The position numbers were made by a program, and so were the translations under genes. The notes beneath the pieces are model-generated. The model had not been told where the DNA came from and did not search any database. It was given only the letters and a program-made list of their open reading frames with translations. This document shows, one piece after another, positions 15,379-25,072 of a stretch of DNA of 48,472 nt. Source of the DNA: Bacteroidales bacterium (GTDB lineage: Bacteria > Bacteroidota > Bacteroidia > Bacteroidales > UBA932); NCBI GenBank assembly GCA_017451395.1, contig JAFSPR010000102.1, forward strand, positions 1 through 48,472, written 5' to 3'. How positions within the stretch are numbered: the stretch's first letter is position 1; every line of letters begins with the position of its first letter.

Positions 15379-16443
15379 ATGAAAAAGATTGCACTCATAG
15401 CTGCCGCCCTTTTATCGCTTTCAATAGCGGCACGCGCCCAGGAAGAACCCAAAGACAACAGCAGTTGGTTCGTTGGAGCCGGACTGGGAATGAATTTCGG
15501 CTTTGACGGCCAGCGTAATACAGACCGCGAGACTTCGCACAATGGCGCAGGCATTGCCGACGACATTTACTTCGGCTACTGGTTCAGTAACTGGGGCGGT
15601 TTCCGTGCAGGCCTCCAGGGCCTTTCCATTTCCGACAAATTCACGGACTTCGGCTATAAGAGATATGAGTATCTCCACGGCGATATGCTCATCCGCGCTC
15701 ATCGCAACATTATCCCCTACCTCCACATTGGCTGGGCAAGGATAGACAACAGCGCCCTGGGCGGAGGTGCAGGTATCGCATTCCCCCTTTATATCACCAA
15801 GAGGATAGCAATCGTCCCGGATATCAAGGCCACCGCTTACAGCAGCCGCATCTATGAGAATTCCAAGAGTTTCCCCGCAGTTTCTTTGAGCGCAACTCTT
15901 GGCCTTAGCATCAACCTTGGCAAGCCGCATAGAAGGCCCACCACCATAACCGTACAGCCTCAGCCCATAACCGTAGTGGTTCCGGAAGTACGTCCCACAA
16001 TTGTCCGCGACACCGTGGTTGTGGATAAGATTAACCGTAATCCTTATTCCGACGATTCCTCCTCATCCAAGACCCTGACCGGTGATCATGACACCGACCA
16101 TCCGGTCATTACCACCATCAGCGCAGAAGCGCTCTTTGACAGCAACAGCGACATTATCCGTGCCGATGCAAAGGACACCCTGATGGACGTTGTGAACTGG
16201 ATGAAGGACCATCCCGAAAGCGGTATCATAGTGGAAGGCCACACCGACAGCGTGGGCGGCAGGGAATTCAATCTGAATCTGTCACTGCGCCGTGCCCAGA
16301 GCGTGAAAAACTTCCTGGTGCGCAACGGTGCCCGCGCTTCGCTCATCAGCATTGACGGCTACGGCTATTCCCGTCCGGTGGCTTCAAACGACACTCCGGA
16401 AGGCCGTCAGCGCAACCGCCGTGTGGAGGTGAGGCAGTGGTAA
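15379..16443 (+). CDS. OmpA-family protein with N-terminal beta-barrel
   Basis: A 354-residue protein with signal peptide (1-20), an outer-membrane barrel of about 8 strands (about 28-190), a Pro/Thr/Val-rich linker (about 190-245), and a C-terminal OmpA peptidoglycan-binding domain (about 248-354). The last contains VEGHTDSVGGREFNLNLS, LRRAQSVKNFL and RNRRVEV, with the Asp and Arg that bind diaminopimelate. It tethers the outer membrane to peptidoglycan. Its place inside a capsule operon is common in Bacteroidales, though its link to export is unproven. Confidence 0.9.
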   Translation: MKKIALIAAALLSLSIAARAQEEPKDNSSWFVGAGLGMNFGFDGQRNTDRETSHNGAGIADDIYFGYWFSNWGGFRAGLQGLSISDKFTDFGYKRYEYLHGDMLIRAHRNIIPYLHIGWARIDNSALGGGAGIAFPLYITKRIAIVPDIKATAYSSRIYENSKSFPAVSLSATLGLSINLGKPHRRPTTITVQPQPITVVVPEVRPTIVRDTVVVDKINRNPYSDDSSSSKTLTGDHDTDHPVITTISAEALFDSNSDIIRADAKDTLMDVVNWMKDHPESGIIVEGHTDSVGGREFNLNLSLRRAQSVKNFLVRNGARASLISIDGYGYSRPVASNDTPEGRQRNRRVEVRQW

Positions 16444-16449
16444 GAGATA

Positions 16450-16866
16450 ATGAATCTTCAGGATTGTAAAACTGTCCAGTTACCCATCATTCCGGATGAA
16501 AGGGGAAACCTGTCATTCATAGAAGAGTGCAATCATATCCCTTTCCGGATTAAAAGGACATACTGGTTATACGACGTCCCCGGAGGCGAACGCCGGGCAG
16601 GCTATGCCCTACGGGCAACTGATGACTTTGTGGTTGCAATGTCAGGCAGTTTCGACGTCCTTCTGACCGACGGAATCGCTGAAAAGACCGTCCATCTGAA
16701 CCGCTCATACGAGGGCCTTTACATACCCCGTGGAGTGTGGCGCGAGTTCCGGAATTTCTCCACCAATTCCCTTGCCATGGTACTGTCGTCGGAGCATTAC
16801 GATGCCGCACAGTACGTGCGTGGCATAGATGAGTTGAAAGTTCTTAAGGCCGATGGTAAAATATAG
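16450..16866 (+). CDS. FdtA/WxcM-like cupin lacking the catalytic histidine pair
   Basis: A 138-residue cupin related to sugar 3,4-ketoisomerases (FdtA/QdtA; PF05523). It keeps the opening RGNLSFIE, the IKRTYWLYDVPGGERR segment and the GSFDVLLTDG strand. At the HxH position (His56/His58 of its neighbour) it has Tyr52 and Leu54. FdtA-type enzymes need those His residues to interconvert dTDP-4-keto-6-deoxyglucose and its 3-keto isomer, so this copy is probably catalytically dead or has another role, for example as partner subunit of the next gene product. It overlaps that gene by 14 bases. Confidence 0.75.
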   Translation: MNLQDCKTVQLPIIPDERGNLSFIEECNHIPFRIKRTYWLYDVPGGERRAGYALRATDDFVVAMSGSFDVLLTDGIAEKTVHLNRSYEGLYIPRGVWREFRNFSTNSLAMVLSSEHYDAAQYVRGIDELKVLKADGKI

Positions 16867-17278
16867 CGTAAATGACTGTCCCATAATCGACCTTGGCAAG
16901 ATCCGGGGCGAGAGAAGAGGCAGCATCACCGTTGTGGAAAACGACGGCACGCTTCCCTTTGACGTGAAGAGGGTTTTCTACCTGTATGACGTCCCGGGAG
17001 GTTCCTATAGAGGCGCTCACGCCCACATTGAGCAGTACCAGTTCATCATTGCCGCCAGCGGTTCCTTCCAGGTAACCCTGGACGACGGGATAATCAAAAG
17101 GACCTTTTTCCTGAACCGCCCCAACAAGGGCCTCCTGGTATATCCCGGCCTTTGGAGCTATCTGGACGATTTTTCATCCGGAGCCATAGGCATGGTGCTG
17201 ACATCCGACAAATATACCGCGGACGACTATATCCGTGATTATCAGGAATTCCTGGATTTTCGAAATCATCTTAAATAA
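16853..17278 (+). CDS. fdtA: dTDP-6-deoxy-hexose 3,4-ketoisomerase (FdtA/QdtA-like cupin)
   Basis: A 141-residue cupin with the family signatures intact: RGSITVVE, VKRVFYLYDVPGG, RGAHAH (His56 and His58) and SGSFQVTLDDG. It would isomerise dTDP-4-oxo-6-deoxyglucose to the 3-oxo sugar, giving the substrate for the aminotransferase two genes on. FdtA and QdtA differ only in the C4 configuration of the product (galacto or gluco), which I cannot tell apart here. The dTDP-glucose synthase and dehydratase genes (rmlA, rmlB) that feed it are not in the window. Confidence 0.83.
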   Translation: MVKYSVNDCPIIDLGKIRGERRGSITVVENDGTLPFDVKRVFYLYDVPGGSYRGAHAHIEQYQFIIAASGSFQVTLDDGIIKRTFFLNRPNKGLLVYPGLWSYLDDFSSGAIGMVLTSDKYTADDYIRDYQEFLDFRNHLK

Positions 17279-17740
17279 ATGGCTTTTATCCATCCCCTGG
17301 CAGACTGCAAGTCTTCCGCTGTCGGTGAGAACACCAATATATGGCAGTTCTGCGTAATCTTCAAGGATGCCGTCATCGGCAGCAATTGCAATATTTGCGC
17401 TGGCGTGCTGGTGGAAAACGATGTGCGCATCGGAAACAACGTAACCGTGAAATCCGGAGTACAACTTTGGGACGGCGTTGAGATAGAAGACAACGTTTTC
17501 ATCGGCCCCAACGTGACTTTCACCAACGACCTTTTTCCCCGCTCCAAGGTCCATAAGACACCGGAGCGCACGCTTGTGAAAAAGGGGGCTTCAATAGGCG
17601 CCAACTCAACGATACTGGCAGGAATAACGATAGGAGAAAACGCAATGGTAGGTGCCGGTTCAGTGGTGACCAAAAGCATTCCAACCAGCGAAGTCTGGTG
17701 CGGAAATCCCGCACAGTTCGTAAAAAAGACTGATAAGTGA
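17279..17740 (+). CDS. fdtC: Hexapeptide-repeat sugar N-acetyltransferase (FdtC-like)
   Basis: A 153-residue left-handed beta-helix acyltransferase with isoleucine-patch hexapeptides through about residues 10-140 ([52 protein letters not shown]). It closely resembles dTDP-3-amino-3,6-dideoxyhexose N-acetyltransferases (FdtC, QdtC, WlbB type), which use acetyl-CoA to make Fuc3NAc or Qui3NAc. It lies between the ketoisomerase and the aminotransferase, the three activities needed for dTDP-Fuc3NAc. Its stop overlaps the GTG of the next gene. Confidence 0.82.
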   Translation: MAFIHPLADCKSSAVGENTNIWQFCVIFKDAVIGSNCNICAGVLVENDVRIGNNVTVKSGVQLWDGVEIEDNVFIGPNVTFTNDLFPRSKVHKTPERTLVKKGASIGANSTILAGITIGENAMVGAGSVVTKSIPTSEVWCGNPAQFVKKTDK

Positions 17741-18843
17741 TTCCATTTCTGTCACTAAAGGATGTTACGGCCCTCCACGGAGAAGAGATCCAGGAGGCTG
17801 TAGCCAAGGTGGTCGCCGGCGGCTGGTATCTCCAGGGAGAACAGAATGCCCTATTTGAGAAGCACTATGCCGATTATATAGGGACAGAGTTTTGCGTTGG
17901 CTGCGCCAATGGCCTGGATGCCCTCATCTGGATCTTCCGTGCCTACATTGAACTTGGCGTGATGAAGCGGGGCGATGAAGTAATCGTGCCTGCAAACACG
18001 TACATTGCCACAATACTGGCTATTACAGAAAACGGCCTTAAACCGGTTCTGGTGGAGCCCCGCCTTGATACTCTTGAGATTGATGACGCAAAGATAGAGG
18101 AAGCCATTACGGACAGGACCAGGGCAATTGCCATAGTCCACCTCTACGGCCGCAACGCCTATACGGAAAAGATTGGTGAGCTATGCCGAAAATACGGCCT
18201 GAAACTCATTGAAGACAATGCCCAGGCGCACGGATGCCGTGTACCGGACGGCAGAAAAACCGGCTCAATAGGCGACGCCGCCGGGCACAGTTTCTACCCA
18301 GGCAAGAACCTGGGTGCCCTTGGCGATGGAGGAGCCGTAACCACCAATGATCCGGCTCTGGCCGAAGCCGTGAGGGCCCTTGCAAACTACGGCAGCCAGA
18401 AAAAATACGTCTTCAAATATACCGGCCGGAACAGCCGTCTGGACGAAATCCAGGCAGCCGTCCTGGACGTAAAACTGAAATACCTTGAGGCCGATAACGC
18501 CAACAGAAGGGCAATCGCCGCATACTATTACGATAATATACAGAGCCCGCTGGTGTATCTCCCTGAAAGGCTCCCGGATGCCCAGAACGTGTATCACCTT
18601 TTCCCGGTGTTCAGCCCTAAAAGAGATGCGCTGCAGGCCTGGCTCAAAAACAATGGCGTAGGTACGCTCATTCACTACCCCATCCCCCCGCATAAGCAGG
18701 AGTGTTATAAGGAGTATGCCCACTACAGTCTTCCCATCACGGAAAAGATTGCCGCGGAAGAACTGAGCATCCCTATCGGCCCCTGCATCAAAGAGGAAGA
18801 AGCCGCGGAGGTTGTCTCCATCATAAACGGGTTCAGAGGATAA
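17737..18843 (+). CDS. fdtB: DegT/DnrJ/EryC1-family sugar 3-aminotransferase (FdtB-like)
   Basis: A 368-residue PLP-dependent aminotransferase of the DegT/StrS family. The PLP Schiff-base lysine lies in [15 protein letters not shown] (Lys190), and EDNAQAHG (159-166) supplies the Asp that contacts the cofactor. It would transfer an amino group from glutamate to the 3-keto sugar made by the upstream isomerase. The start is GTG at 17737 in a 4-base GTGA overlap with the acetyltransferase stop, and the protein begins at the family-typical IPFLSL. Confidence 0.87.
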   Translation: MIPFLSLKDVTALHGEEIQEAVAKVVAGGWYLQGEQNALFEKHYADYIGTEFCVGCANGLDALIWIFRAYIELGVMKRGDEVIVPANTYIATILAITENGLKPVLVEPRLDTLEIDDAKIEEAITDRTRAIAIVHLYGRNAYTEKIGELCRKYGLKLIEDNAQAHGCRVPDGRKTGSIGDAAGHSFYPGKNLGALGDGGAVTTNDPALAEAVRALANYGSQKKYVFKYTGRNSRLDEIQAAVLDVKLKYLEADNANRRAIAAYYYDNIQSPLVYLPERLPDAQNVYHLFPVFSPKRDALQAWLKNNGVGTLIHYPIPPHKQECYKEYAHYSLPITEKIAAEELSIPIGPCIKEEEAAEVVSIINGFRG

Positions 18844-18845
18844 TA

Positions 18846-19886
18846 ATGAAGACAATACAGGAAATCTCTTCCCTGCGTTTTCTTTTCATAATCGCCATTT
18901 TCCTTCACCATACGGTTTCGTACACAGGTGGCGGATATCTTGGCGTAGAATTCTTCTTTATCCTGGGCGGCTTTGTTATGACTCTTGGGTACAAGGACAG
19001 GATATTGGGAAGTGACTTTTCATACAAGTCATTTATATTCAAGCGCATCGCAAAATACTATCCGCTTCACTGGTTGTGTCTTGCAGCCATTCTGATACTG
19101 TTACTATTCACGGGAGAATTCGGGAAAGACAAGATTGGTCCGCTTATGGTGAATGCGGCCCTGCTCCAGAGTTGGGTCCCGCTCAAGACCGTTTACTTTT
19201 CTTTCAACGCCCCGTCGTGGTATCTTTCCGATATGCTGTTCCTGGTGGGCGTATTCCCGTTTCTGTTAAAAGGGATCACAGCAATACTGAAGACCAAACG
19301 ACGGGCAGCAGTTTTTTTAACCTCACTGTTTACGGCTTATATCGCTCTGTTTATTATGCTTCAAGACGATCAGCGGCATTTCTGGCTGTACATTAATCCG
19401 CTGGTCCGTCTGATGGACTATATCCTGGGGATCCTGTCAGCATTTTTATTCCTGTCGTTAAAGGGCAGGGAGATGGCTTTGGCGTCATCGGCGGTGTCGC
19501 TGAAGATTCTTATGTACGGATGTCTGGGCCTGTTGATCTATCTGTCCATTGTGCTCCCGCCGCGATATCTGATGTGCTCTCTCATCTTTGCACCCCTGGT
19601 ATCGGCACTGCTGATTCTGGTTTCACTGGAGCCCGTAGGCGGCAAAAGTGTCTTCTCCTGGAAGCCGATGGTATTCCTTGGAGGCTTCAGTTTCGAAATC
19701 TATATGATACACGGGGTGTGCCTGCGTTATTTCGACTTTATAAAGAATAATTTTATCGGAGTAGATGACAAGTTGCTGTACGTACCTGTCTATCTGATAC
19801 TTACTGTGCTTCTGGCCATAGCGTGCAGAAAGTTATTTGTAGAACCTGTAAGCCGATATCTGATTGGAACTGATGGCTCGCGCTGA
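18846..19886 (+). CDS. Acyltransferase 3 family membrane protein (O-acetylase type)
   Basis: A 346-residue polytopic membrane protein (about ten hydrophobic segments) of acyltransferase family 3. Signature features are the N-terminal SLRFLFIIAIFLHH with the active-site-like His, then GYLGVEFFFILGGFV, and the RIAKYYPLHWL motif. Such proteins usually O-acetylate a sugar of the lipid-linked repeat unit. It overlaps the next glycosyltransferase gene by 14 bases. Confidence 0.85.
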   Translation: MKTIQEISSLRFLFIIAIFLHHTVSYTGGGYLGVEFFFILGGFVMTLGYKDRILGSDFSYKSFIFKRIAKYYPLHWLCLAAILILLLFTGEFGKDKIGPLMVNAALLQSWVPLKTVYFSFNAPSWYLSDMLFLVGVFPFLLKGITAILKTKRRAAVFLTSLFTAYIALFIMLQDDQRHFWLYINPLVRLMDYILGILSAFLFLSLKGREMALASSAVSLKILMYGCLGLLIYLSIVLPPRYLMCSLIFAPLVSALLILVSLEPVGGKSVFSWKPMVFLGGFSFEIYMIHGVCLRYFDFIKNNFIGVDDKLLYVPVYLILTVLLAIACRKLFVEPVSRYLIGTDGSR

Positions 19887-20775
19887 ATACCCCCTTGCAA
19901 CTCTCCTTGTACTCTTTTACAAACACCGGAAGTTTGTGGAAGATACCGTTGCCGGAGCGTTGTCGCAGACTTATCCCAACCTGGAGATAATCTTTTCCGA
20001 CGACAACTCCCCGGACGGCACCTTTGACATCCTGAAGAAGGCGGTTGAAGGCTATAATGGGCCGCACAAGGTTATCCTGAACAGAAATGAGCGGAACCTG
20101 GGACTTGTCCCCCACGTGAACAAACTCCTGTTTGAACTCTCGCACGGAGAATACATCTTCCTCAACGGCGGCGACGATGTCTCCCTGCCTGAAAGAGTAT
20201 CCATCCAGATGGATTATTTCCTCCGTGAACCCTCTGTAATGGCCGTAACCGGGTCTTACATAACCATAGACCGAGACGGAAATGAAACGGGAAATGGAAT
20301 CCTGGAAAAGGATACATTCCTTTGTGTCGATGACAAGAAATACCTGAAGTCCGATACCTTTATGACGGGCGGCGTAGCCCTTGGATTCAGGAAAACGGTG
20401 CTTGAAATATTCGGAAGGCTGGCCGATGACTGCCAGACCGAGGACAGCGTCCTCCGCTTCCGCGCCCTTCTCCTTGGGCCGGCACTGAGGAGTTCAAAAC
20501 TGTTGCTCAAGTACCGGATCCACGACAGCAACATAAGCCGGGACATCCGTAATTTCAACACCCGTAAGATTGCCTCCCAGTATATGGCCGATCTTGCCGC
20601 CGTAAAGGATTCAATATCTCAGGAACTCTACAAGAAACTGGTAAAAAAAATAAGGCATTATTCAAAGATACGCCTTCTGCAGGAAAAACAGGCCGATAGC
20701 CCAAGGCTGTTAAGGCCGCTTTATGAACTTGGACACAAGTGCATAAGGCTCCTGTACCTTCTTCGCTTTATTTAG
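19873..20775 (+). CDS. Glycosyltransferase family 2
   Basis: A 300-residue GT-A fold enzyme with the opening LATLLVLFYKH, nucleotide-binding DD at 43-44 (FSDDNSPDGT) and the metal-binding NGGDD (98-102). It adds one sugar from a nucleotide donor to the lipid-linked intermediate on the cytoplasmic face; donor and acceptor are unknown. I use the ATG at 19873; a TTG at 19864 would add three residues. Confidence 0.88.
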   Translation: MARAEYPLATLLVLFYKHRKFVEDTVAGALSQTYPNLEIIFSDDNSPDGTFDILKKAVEGYNGPHKVILNRNERNLGLVPHVNKLLFELSHGEYIFLNGGDDVSLPERVSIQMDYFLREPSVMAVTGSYITIDRDGNETGNGILEKDTFLCVDDKKYLKSDTFMTGGVALGFRKTVLEIFGRLADDCQTEDSVLRFRALLLGPALRSSKLLLKYRIHDSNISRDIRNFNTRKIASQYMADLAAVKDSISQELYKKLVKKIRHYSKIRLLQEKQADSPRLLRPLYELGHKCIRLLYLLRFI

Positions 20776-20780
20776 GCATT

Positions 20781-22316
20781 ATGCCCACCGCCAACAACAT
20801 ACGCATCGCAAAGAACACGATGTATATGTACCTCAGGATGTTTGTCATCCTCCTGGTATCACTGTATACCACAAGGATAGTCTTCAACGTCCTTGGGGTT
20901 CAGGATTACGGCATCTACAACGTAGTTGGAGGTATAATCGTATTCTTTACCTTCATCAACAGCAGCCTCACCGGCGCAACTCAGCGCTACATTACGGCGG
21001 AACTTGCGGAGGGGAACCTTGACTCACAGAGGGAGGTTTTCTCAACAGCCATAGTATCGCACCTTCTGATAGGCCTCCTGATAGTCCTCCTGGGGGAAAC
21101 GATCGGCCTGTGGTTCCTTAATTCCGTGATGAATATCCCTGAGGATAGGATGGGAGCGGCCAATGTGGTGTACCAGTTATCCATCTTTTCCACTTTCCTA
21201 TCCATACTCCAGGCGCCTTTCAACGCAACTATCATCGCCCACGAGAAGATGTCCGTGTATGCCTACTTCTCCATCTTCGACGTGATGTTCAAACTGGCGG
21301 TTGCGTTCCTTATCCGTGCCATAAGCGGGGATAAACTCATTGTCTATGCCATCCTCATAGCTGCCGTGGGAGTTCTGAACATCCTTATCTACCGCATTTA
21401 CTGCTACCGCACGTTCGGGATGTGCCGATTCAAAAAGCCCACAAACCGCAGCACCTTCAAGGGACTGTTCTCATATACGGGCTGGGCCCTGTTCGGGACC
21501 GCCACCTATGTGGGCACAAACCAGGGCGTGACGATGCTCGTAAACTATTACAACGGTGTTCTGGTAAACGCAGCGATGGGCGTCAGCAACCAGATAGTAT
21601 CCGTGGTCAGCCAGTTTGTGTCAAACTTCCAGGCCGCCTTCAGGCCGCAGATAGTGAAGTACTATGTTACAAAGGATTCCTTTGAACTGTCGAAACTCAC
21701 CATACGCGCTTCACGGCTGTCGGCCTATCTTATCCTGGTCCTTCTTGTGCCCATTTGCTTTGAGATCAGGGATTTCCTGGGGTTATGGCTTGGAGACTAT
21801 CCGCAGTATGCCGTGGAATTCTGCCTTCTCACGCTCTTTTGTATCTATTTTGAAAGTATCTGCAATCCGCTGATTACCCTGATAACATCGGACAAGGACA
21901 TAAGGAAGTACCAGATTACGGTATCACTGATCTATGCCACCAATCTCATCTTCTGCTGGATTGTATTGTGGGGAAACGCCGTACCGTACCTTGTCATTGC
22001 GGTGCGGCTGGCTATAGATCTTGTACTTATTGTCTCAAGGCTCCTCCTGATGCGCCGTCAATGGTATGATTTCCCCATTTTGGAATGGGTGAAAAAGGTA
22101 ATTGTAAAGCCGCTTCTTGTGATGGCCATACCCGTTGGCCTCACATTCCTTGTGCAGATGATACCCGTGGGCTCGGTATGGGTGAGATTGTTCCTTTTCT
22201 CCGGAATCTCGTTTGCCGCTAGTGCGCTCAGTGTATACCTGCTACTTCTGGAGGAAGGTGAAAAGGCCTTTTTGCTGGAACAGTTTGCCCGTATTAAAAT
22301 CTTATCCTGCAAATAA
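20781..22316 (+). CDS. Wzx-type polysaccharide flippase
   Basis: A 511-residue polytopic membrane protein of the polysaccharide transporter (MOP/PST) family with about 12-14 helices. It opens with the amphipathic RIAKNTMYMYLRM, then TRIVFNVLGVQDYGIYNVVGG, typical of Bacteroidales O-antigen flippases. It moves the undecaprenyl-linked repeat unit across the inner membrane for polymerisation by the Wzy protein encoded downstream (27138). The ATG at 20781, 5 bases after the previous stop, was preferred to a GTG at 20739 inside that gene. Confidence 0.9.
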   Translation: MPTANNIRIAKNTMYMYLRMFVILLVSLYTTRIVFNVLGVQDYGIYNVVGGIIVFFTFINSSLTGATQRYITAELAEGNLDSQREVFSTAIVSHLLIGLLIVLLGETIGLWFLNSVMNIPEDRMGAANVVYQLSIFSTFLSILQAPFNATIIAHEKMSVYAYFSIFDVMFKLAVAFLIRAISGDKLIVYAILIAAVGVLNILIYRIYCYRTFGMCRFKKPTNRSTFKGLFSYTGWALFGTATYVGTNQGVTMLVNYYNGVLVNAAMGVSNQIVSVVSQFVSNFQAAFRPQIVKYYVTKDSFELSKLTIRASRLSAYLILVLLVPICFEIRDFLGLWLGDYPQYAVEFCLLTLFCIYFESICNPLITLITSDKDIRKYQITVSLIYATNLIFCWIVLWGNAVPYLVIAVRLAIDLVLIVSRLLLMRRQWYDFPILEWVKKVIVKPLLVMAIPVGLTFLVQMIPVGSVWVRLFLFSGISFAASALSVYLLLLEEGEKAFLLEQFARIKILSCK

Positions 22317-22318
22317 TT

Positions 22319-23212
22319 ATGGAAAAGCATACCATACTTACCCTGAGACGCCTGATATATGACGCCGCGTCTCTTTTCAGGCCCAGAAAGATCTTTGTCT
22401 ATGCATATGTCAGAAGGCAGGGACTGGGCTATGCAAAAAGCAACTGGGGAGACGACATAAATATTGAGATGCTGGAGGAAATATCCGACCTGAAGGTACT
22501 GATACTGAACCGTTCCAGGCTATTTCCCCACCTTCCAGTAAGATCCTTCTGCTGCATAGGCTCCATTCTGGGCGAGTGCTACGGGAAGAACCTGGAAATA
22601 TGGGGCAGCGGTTTCAGATCGGACAAGAGCCGCCTCCACGTTATGCCAAAGAAGATTCACTCCGTCCGGGGACCGCTCACCCGCCAGGCACTGCTTCAGC
22701 AGGGTTTCGACTGCCCCGAGGTTTACGGAGACCCGGCGCTTCTGGTATCCAGATACTACCATCCCAAGCCCCGGAAGAAATACAAATACGGCATCATCCC
22801 CCACTACGTAGACGAGAAGAATCCGCTGGTGAGATCCATCATATCAAGGCCGGACGTGCTGGTAATAAGTATGGCCGATTATAAGAATTGGCACGATATC
22901 CCGGATGCCGTCTGCTCCTGTGAGAAGATTATATCAAGTTCCCTTCACGGCCTTATTGTGGCCGACAGTTATGGCATCCCCAACGCGTGGGTCCGTTTTT
23001 CGGACAACATTGCCGGGGGCAGTTTCAAGTACCTGGATTATTTCGCTTCCGTGGGAAGGGACGTCCCTGCGCCGGTGCGTATCGGCAGCAGTGAAGACCT
23101 TGATGCAATTCTTAATGACGATGCGCTGTTTGGCGCGGCCGGGAATATAGATTTTGAGGCCATAATGAACGCCTGTCCTTTCAAGGATCATTTAAAAAAA
23201 TGGCAGGAGTAA
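22319..23212 (+). CDS. Polysaccharide pyruvyl transferase family protein
   Basis: A 297-residue protein of the pyruvyltransferase/ExoV-like family (PF04230). It has NWGDDINIEML near residue 42, VYGDPALLV (about 140) and the C-terminal EKIISSSLHGLIVADSYGIP motif characteristic of the fold. Members add a pyruvate ketal from phosphoenolpyruvate to capsule sugars, which gives negative charge; some act in other sugar chemistry. It is one of two such genes here and overlaps the next by 13 bases. Confidence 0.83.
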   Translation: MEKHTILTLRRLIYDAASLFRPRKIFVYAYVRRQGLGYAKSNWGDDINIEMLEEISDLKVLILNRSRLFPHLPVRSFCCIGSILGECYGKNLEIWGSGFRSDKSRLHVMPKKIHSVRGPLTRQALLQQGFDCPEVYGDPALLVSRYYHPKPRKKYKYGIIPHYVDEKNPLVRSIISRPDVLVISMADYKNWHDIPDAVCSCEKIISSSLHGLIVADSYGIPNAWVRFSDNIAGGSFKYLDYFASVGRDVPAPVRIGSSEDLDAILNDDALFGAAGNIDFEAIMNACPFKDHLKKWQE

Positions 23213-24138
23213 AGTCCCCTGAAATATCGGTAATTGTTGCCGCCTTCAATGCCGGGAACTCCATTGGAAGGTGCATTGAGAGCATCCTCAGGCAATCCTT
23301 CCGGGATTTCGAACTGCTGATACTGGACGACGGAAGTACGGACTCCACCCGGGATGTAATCGGCCTGTATAAGGATGATCGAATCAGGACCATCTGCCAG
23401 CAGAACCACGGAGTTGCCTATACGCGCCAGAAAGGCTTGGAAAGGGCCCAGGGCCGATTCTCAATCTTTGTGGATTCCGACGACTGGATTGATGCCGATA
23501 TGCTTGAAGGGATGTATGGGAAACTGCAGGAATCCCACGCCGATATGGTCATCTGCGATATCGTGGAAGAGTTCGGCAACTACAGCGTATACAAAATGCA
23601 GGCTCCTGGTTCAGAGGACCCGCAGGTCATCCAGTGGAAAATGCTGAATGACCTTCACGCCGGAATGGCGAATAAACTTATCCGGCACAGCCTGTACCGG
23701 CAGTTCAATATAGGTTTTTTAAGCGGTGTCAACTGCTGCGAGGACCAACTCCTTCTGGTCCGGCTTCTGTCCCACCCGCTGAAGTTGGCTTACGTCGGTA
23801 AAGCGTATTACCACTATGACAAATCCATCAATACCGGTTCCATCACCAATCAGTGGCATTCCCGCCCTGTCAAAGAGTGGACGCTTCTTCTTGAAGCGTT
23901 GGAGCCCTATATGCAGGAGGCCTGCCATCAGAAAGCCTTTGACCTATATGCGGCAAGAAGAATCTATGATTCAACCTATGCCGGTAAAGATGAAAAGGCC
24001 GATTACAGATACATCTACTCCCGATACAAAAGCCGCCTTGACCGTTCTGCCCTGCCCCTTAAACAGAAGATGGTCTGCCATATGCAATATGCGGGACTGG
24101 GGTGGATCGTAAGTCTTCTCAGAAAAATCCGTTCATAA
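23200..24138 (+). CDS. Glycosyltransferase family 2
   Basis: A 312-residue GT-A glycosyltransferase starting EISVIVAAFNAG, with LDDGSTDST (Asp43/44) and the metal-binding VDSDDW (91-96). The C-terminal part matches the group of EpsE/WfaB-like capsule GT2 enzymes. Donor and acceptor cannot be assigned. Confidence 0.9.
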   Translation: MAGVKSPEISVIVAAFNAGNSIGRCIESILRQSFRDFELLILDDGSTDSTRDVIGLYKDDRIRTICQQNHGVAYTRQKGLERAQGRFSIFVDSDDWIDADMLEGMYGKLQESHADMVICDIVEEFGNYSVYKMQAPGSEDPQVIQWKMLNDLHAGMANKLIRHSLYRQFNIGFLSGVNCCEDQLLLVRLLSHPLKLAYVGKAYYHYDKSINTGSITNQWHSRPVKEWTLLLEALEPYMQEACHQKAFDLYAARRIYDSTYAGKDEKADYRYIYSRYKSRLDRSALPLKQKMVCHMQYAGLGWIVSLLRKIRS

Positions 24139-24139
24139 T

Positions 24140-25072
24140 ATGAAAACGGTTCCTATACTCTTCACCTTTGACTCTTCATTAGAACCGGCTGCCGGAGTGT
24201 GCCTTACTTCCCTTCTGGAAAGTGCCGCTCCCACCACCTTCTATGACATCTTTGTCCTCCACTCCCCTGCCTGCGATTTCACGGGAAGCCGCCTGAACTC
24301 TCTTCCCGGGCGTTATGGGAACTGCCGCATTACATTCAGAAAGGTTGAAGGCGAGTTCGTTGGAAGTTATGAGGTCCGTGGCATCCCGGAGACTGCTTAT
24401 TACAGGCTTCTGTCACCTGAACTTATACCGGAATATGACAAACTGCTGTACTCTGACGTAGACGTAATAATACGTGAGGATCTGAGTAAGTACTACGACC
24501 TTGACCTTGGGCAGAACTATTTTGCCGGTGTGGACAACTGCTCCCGCCTACGTCCTTCCTTCAGGAAATATATAGAGGATTTGGGCCTTGACTGGCAGAA
24601 AGGCTTTTATTATTCCGGAAACCTGATTATCAATTCCGCCCTCCTTCTTGCCGACGGCAAACTCAATGAGTTCCGTGAACTTGGAAAGAACAACTACCTT
24701 TATCAGGATATGGACATAATCAACATCTCCTGTAACGGCCGCATCCTTCCCCTTGGGCCCTCCTACTGTATGACCGTCCAACTCTACGACCTTATAGTGG
24801 ACCGGCGTAAGGAAATGGAGGAAATATACGGGGCCGATGAAGTGGAGCGGGCACTGAGTTGCGGTATTGTCCATTACAACGGAGAAAAACCCTGGAAAGG
24901 GGCCTGCCCCAATATGGACATATGGTGGGACTGCTACAGAAGGTCCGTTTTCTTTGATGAAAAATTCACACGGGACTTCTGGACAGCGCAGCGTGACAGC
25001 CTTCAGAACCTGTCTTTGACAAAGCGCATCAAACTGCTTCTGAGATATCCTCTTGACCGCCGTCAGAAATGA
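24140..25072 (+). CDS. Glycosyltransferase family 8
   Basis: A 310-residue GT8 retaining transferase like the LPS galactosyl/glucosyltransferases. It contains the metal-binding DxD in YSDVDVI (Asp106/Asp108), YYSGNLIINSALL (about 162) and the C-terminal VHYNGEKPWKG motif typical of GT8. It probably adds alpha-linked hexose. Its end overlaps the next start in ATGA. Confidence 0.9.
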   Translation: MKTVPILFTFDSSLEPAAGVCLTSLLESAAPTTFYDIFVLHSPACDFTGSRLNSLPGRYGNCRITFRKVEGEFVGSYEVRGIPETAYYRLLSPELIPEYDKLLYSDVDVIIREDLSKYYDLDLGQNYFAGVDNCSRLRPSFRKYIEDLGLDWQKGFYYSGNLIINSALLLADGKLNEFRELGKNNYLYQDMDIINISCNGRILPLGPSYCMTVQLYDLIVDRRKEMEEIYGADEVERALSCGIVHYNGEKPWKGACPNMDIWWDCYRRSVFFDEKFTRDFWTAQRDSLQNLSLTKRIKLLLRYPLDRRQK

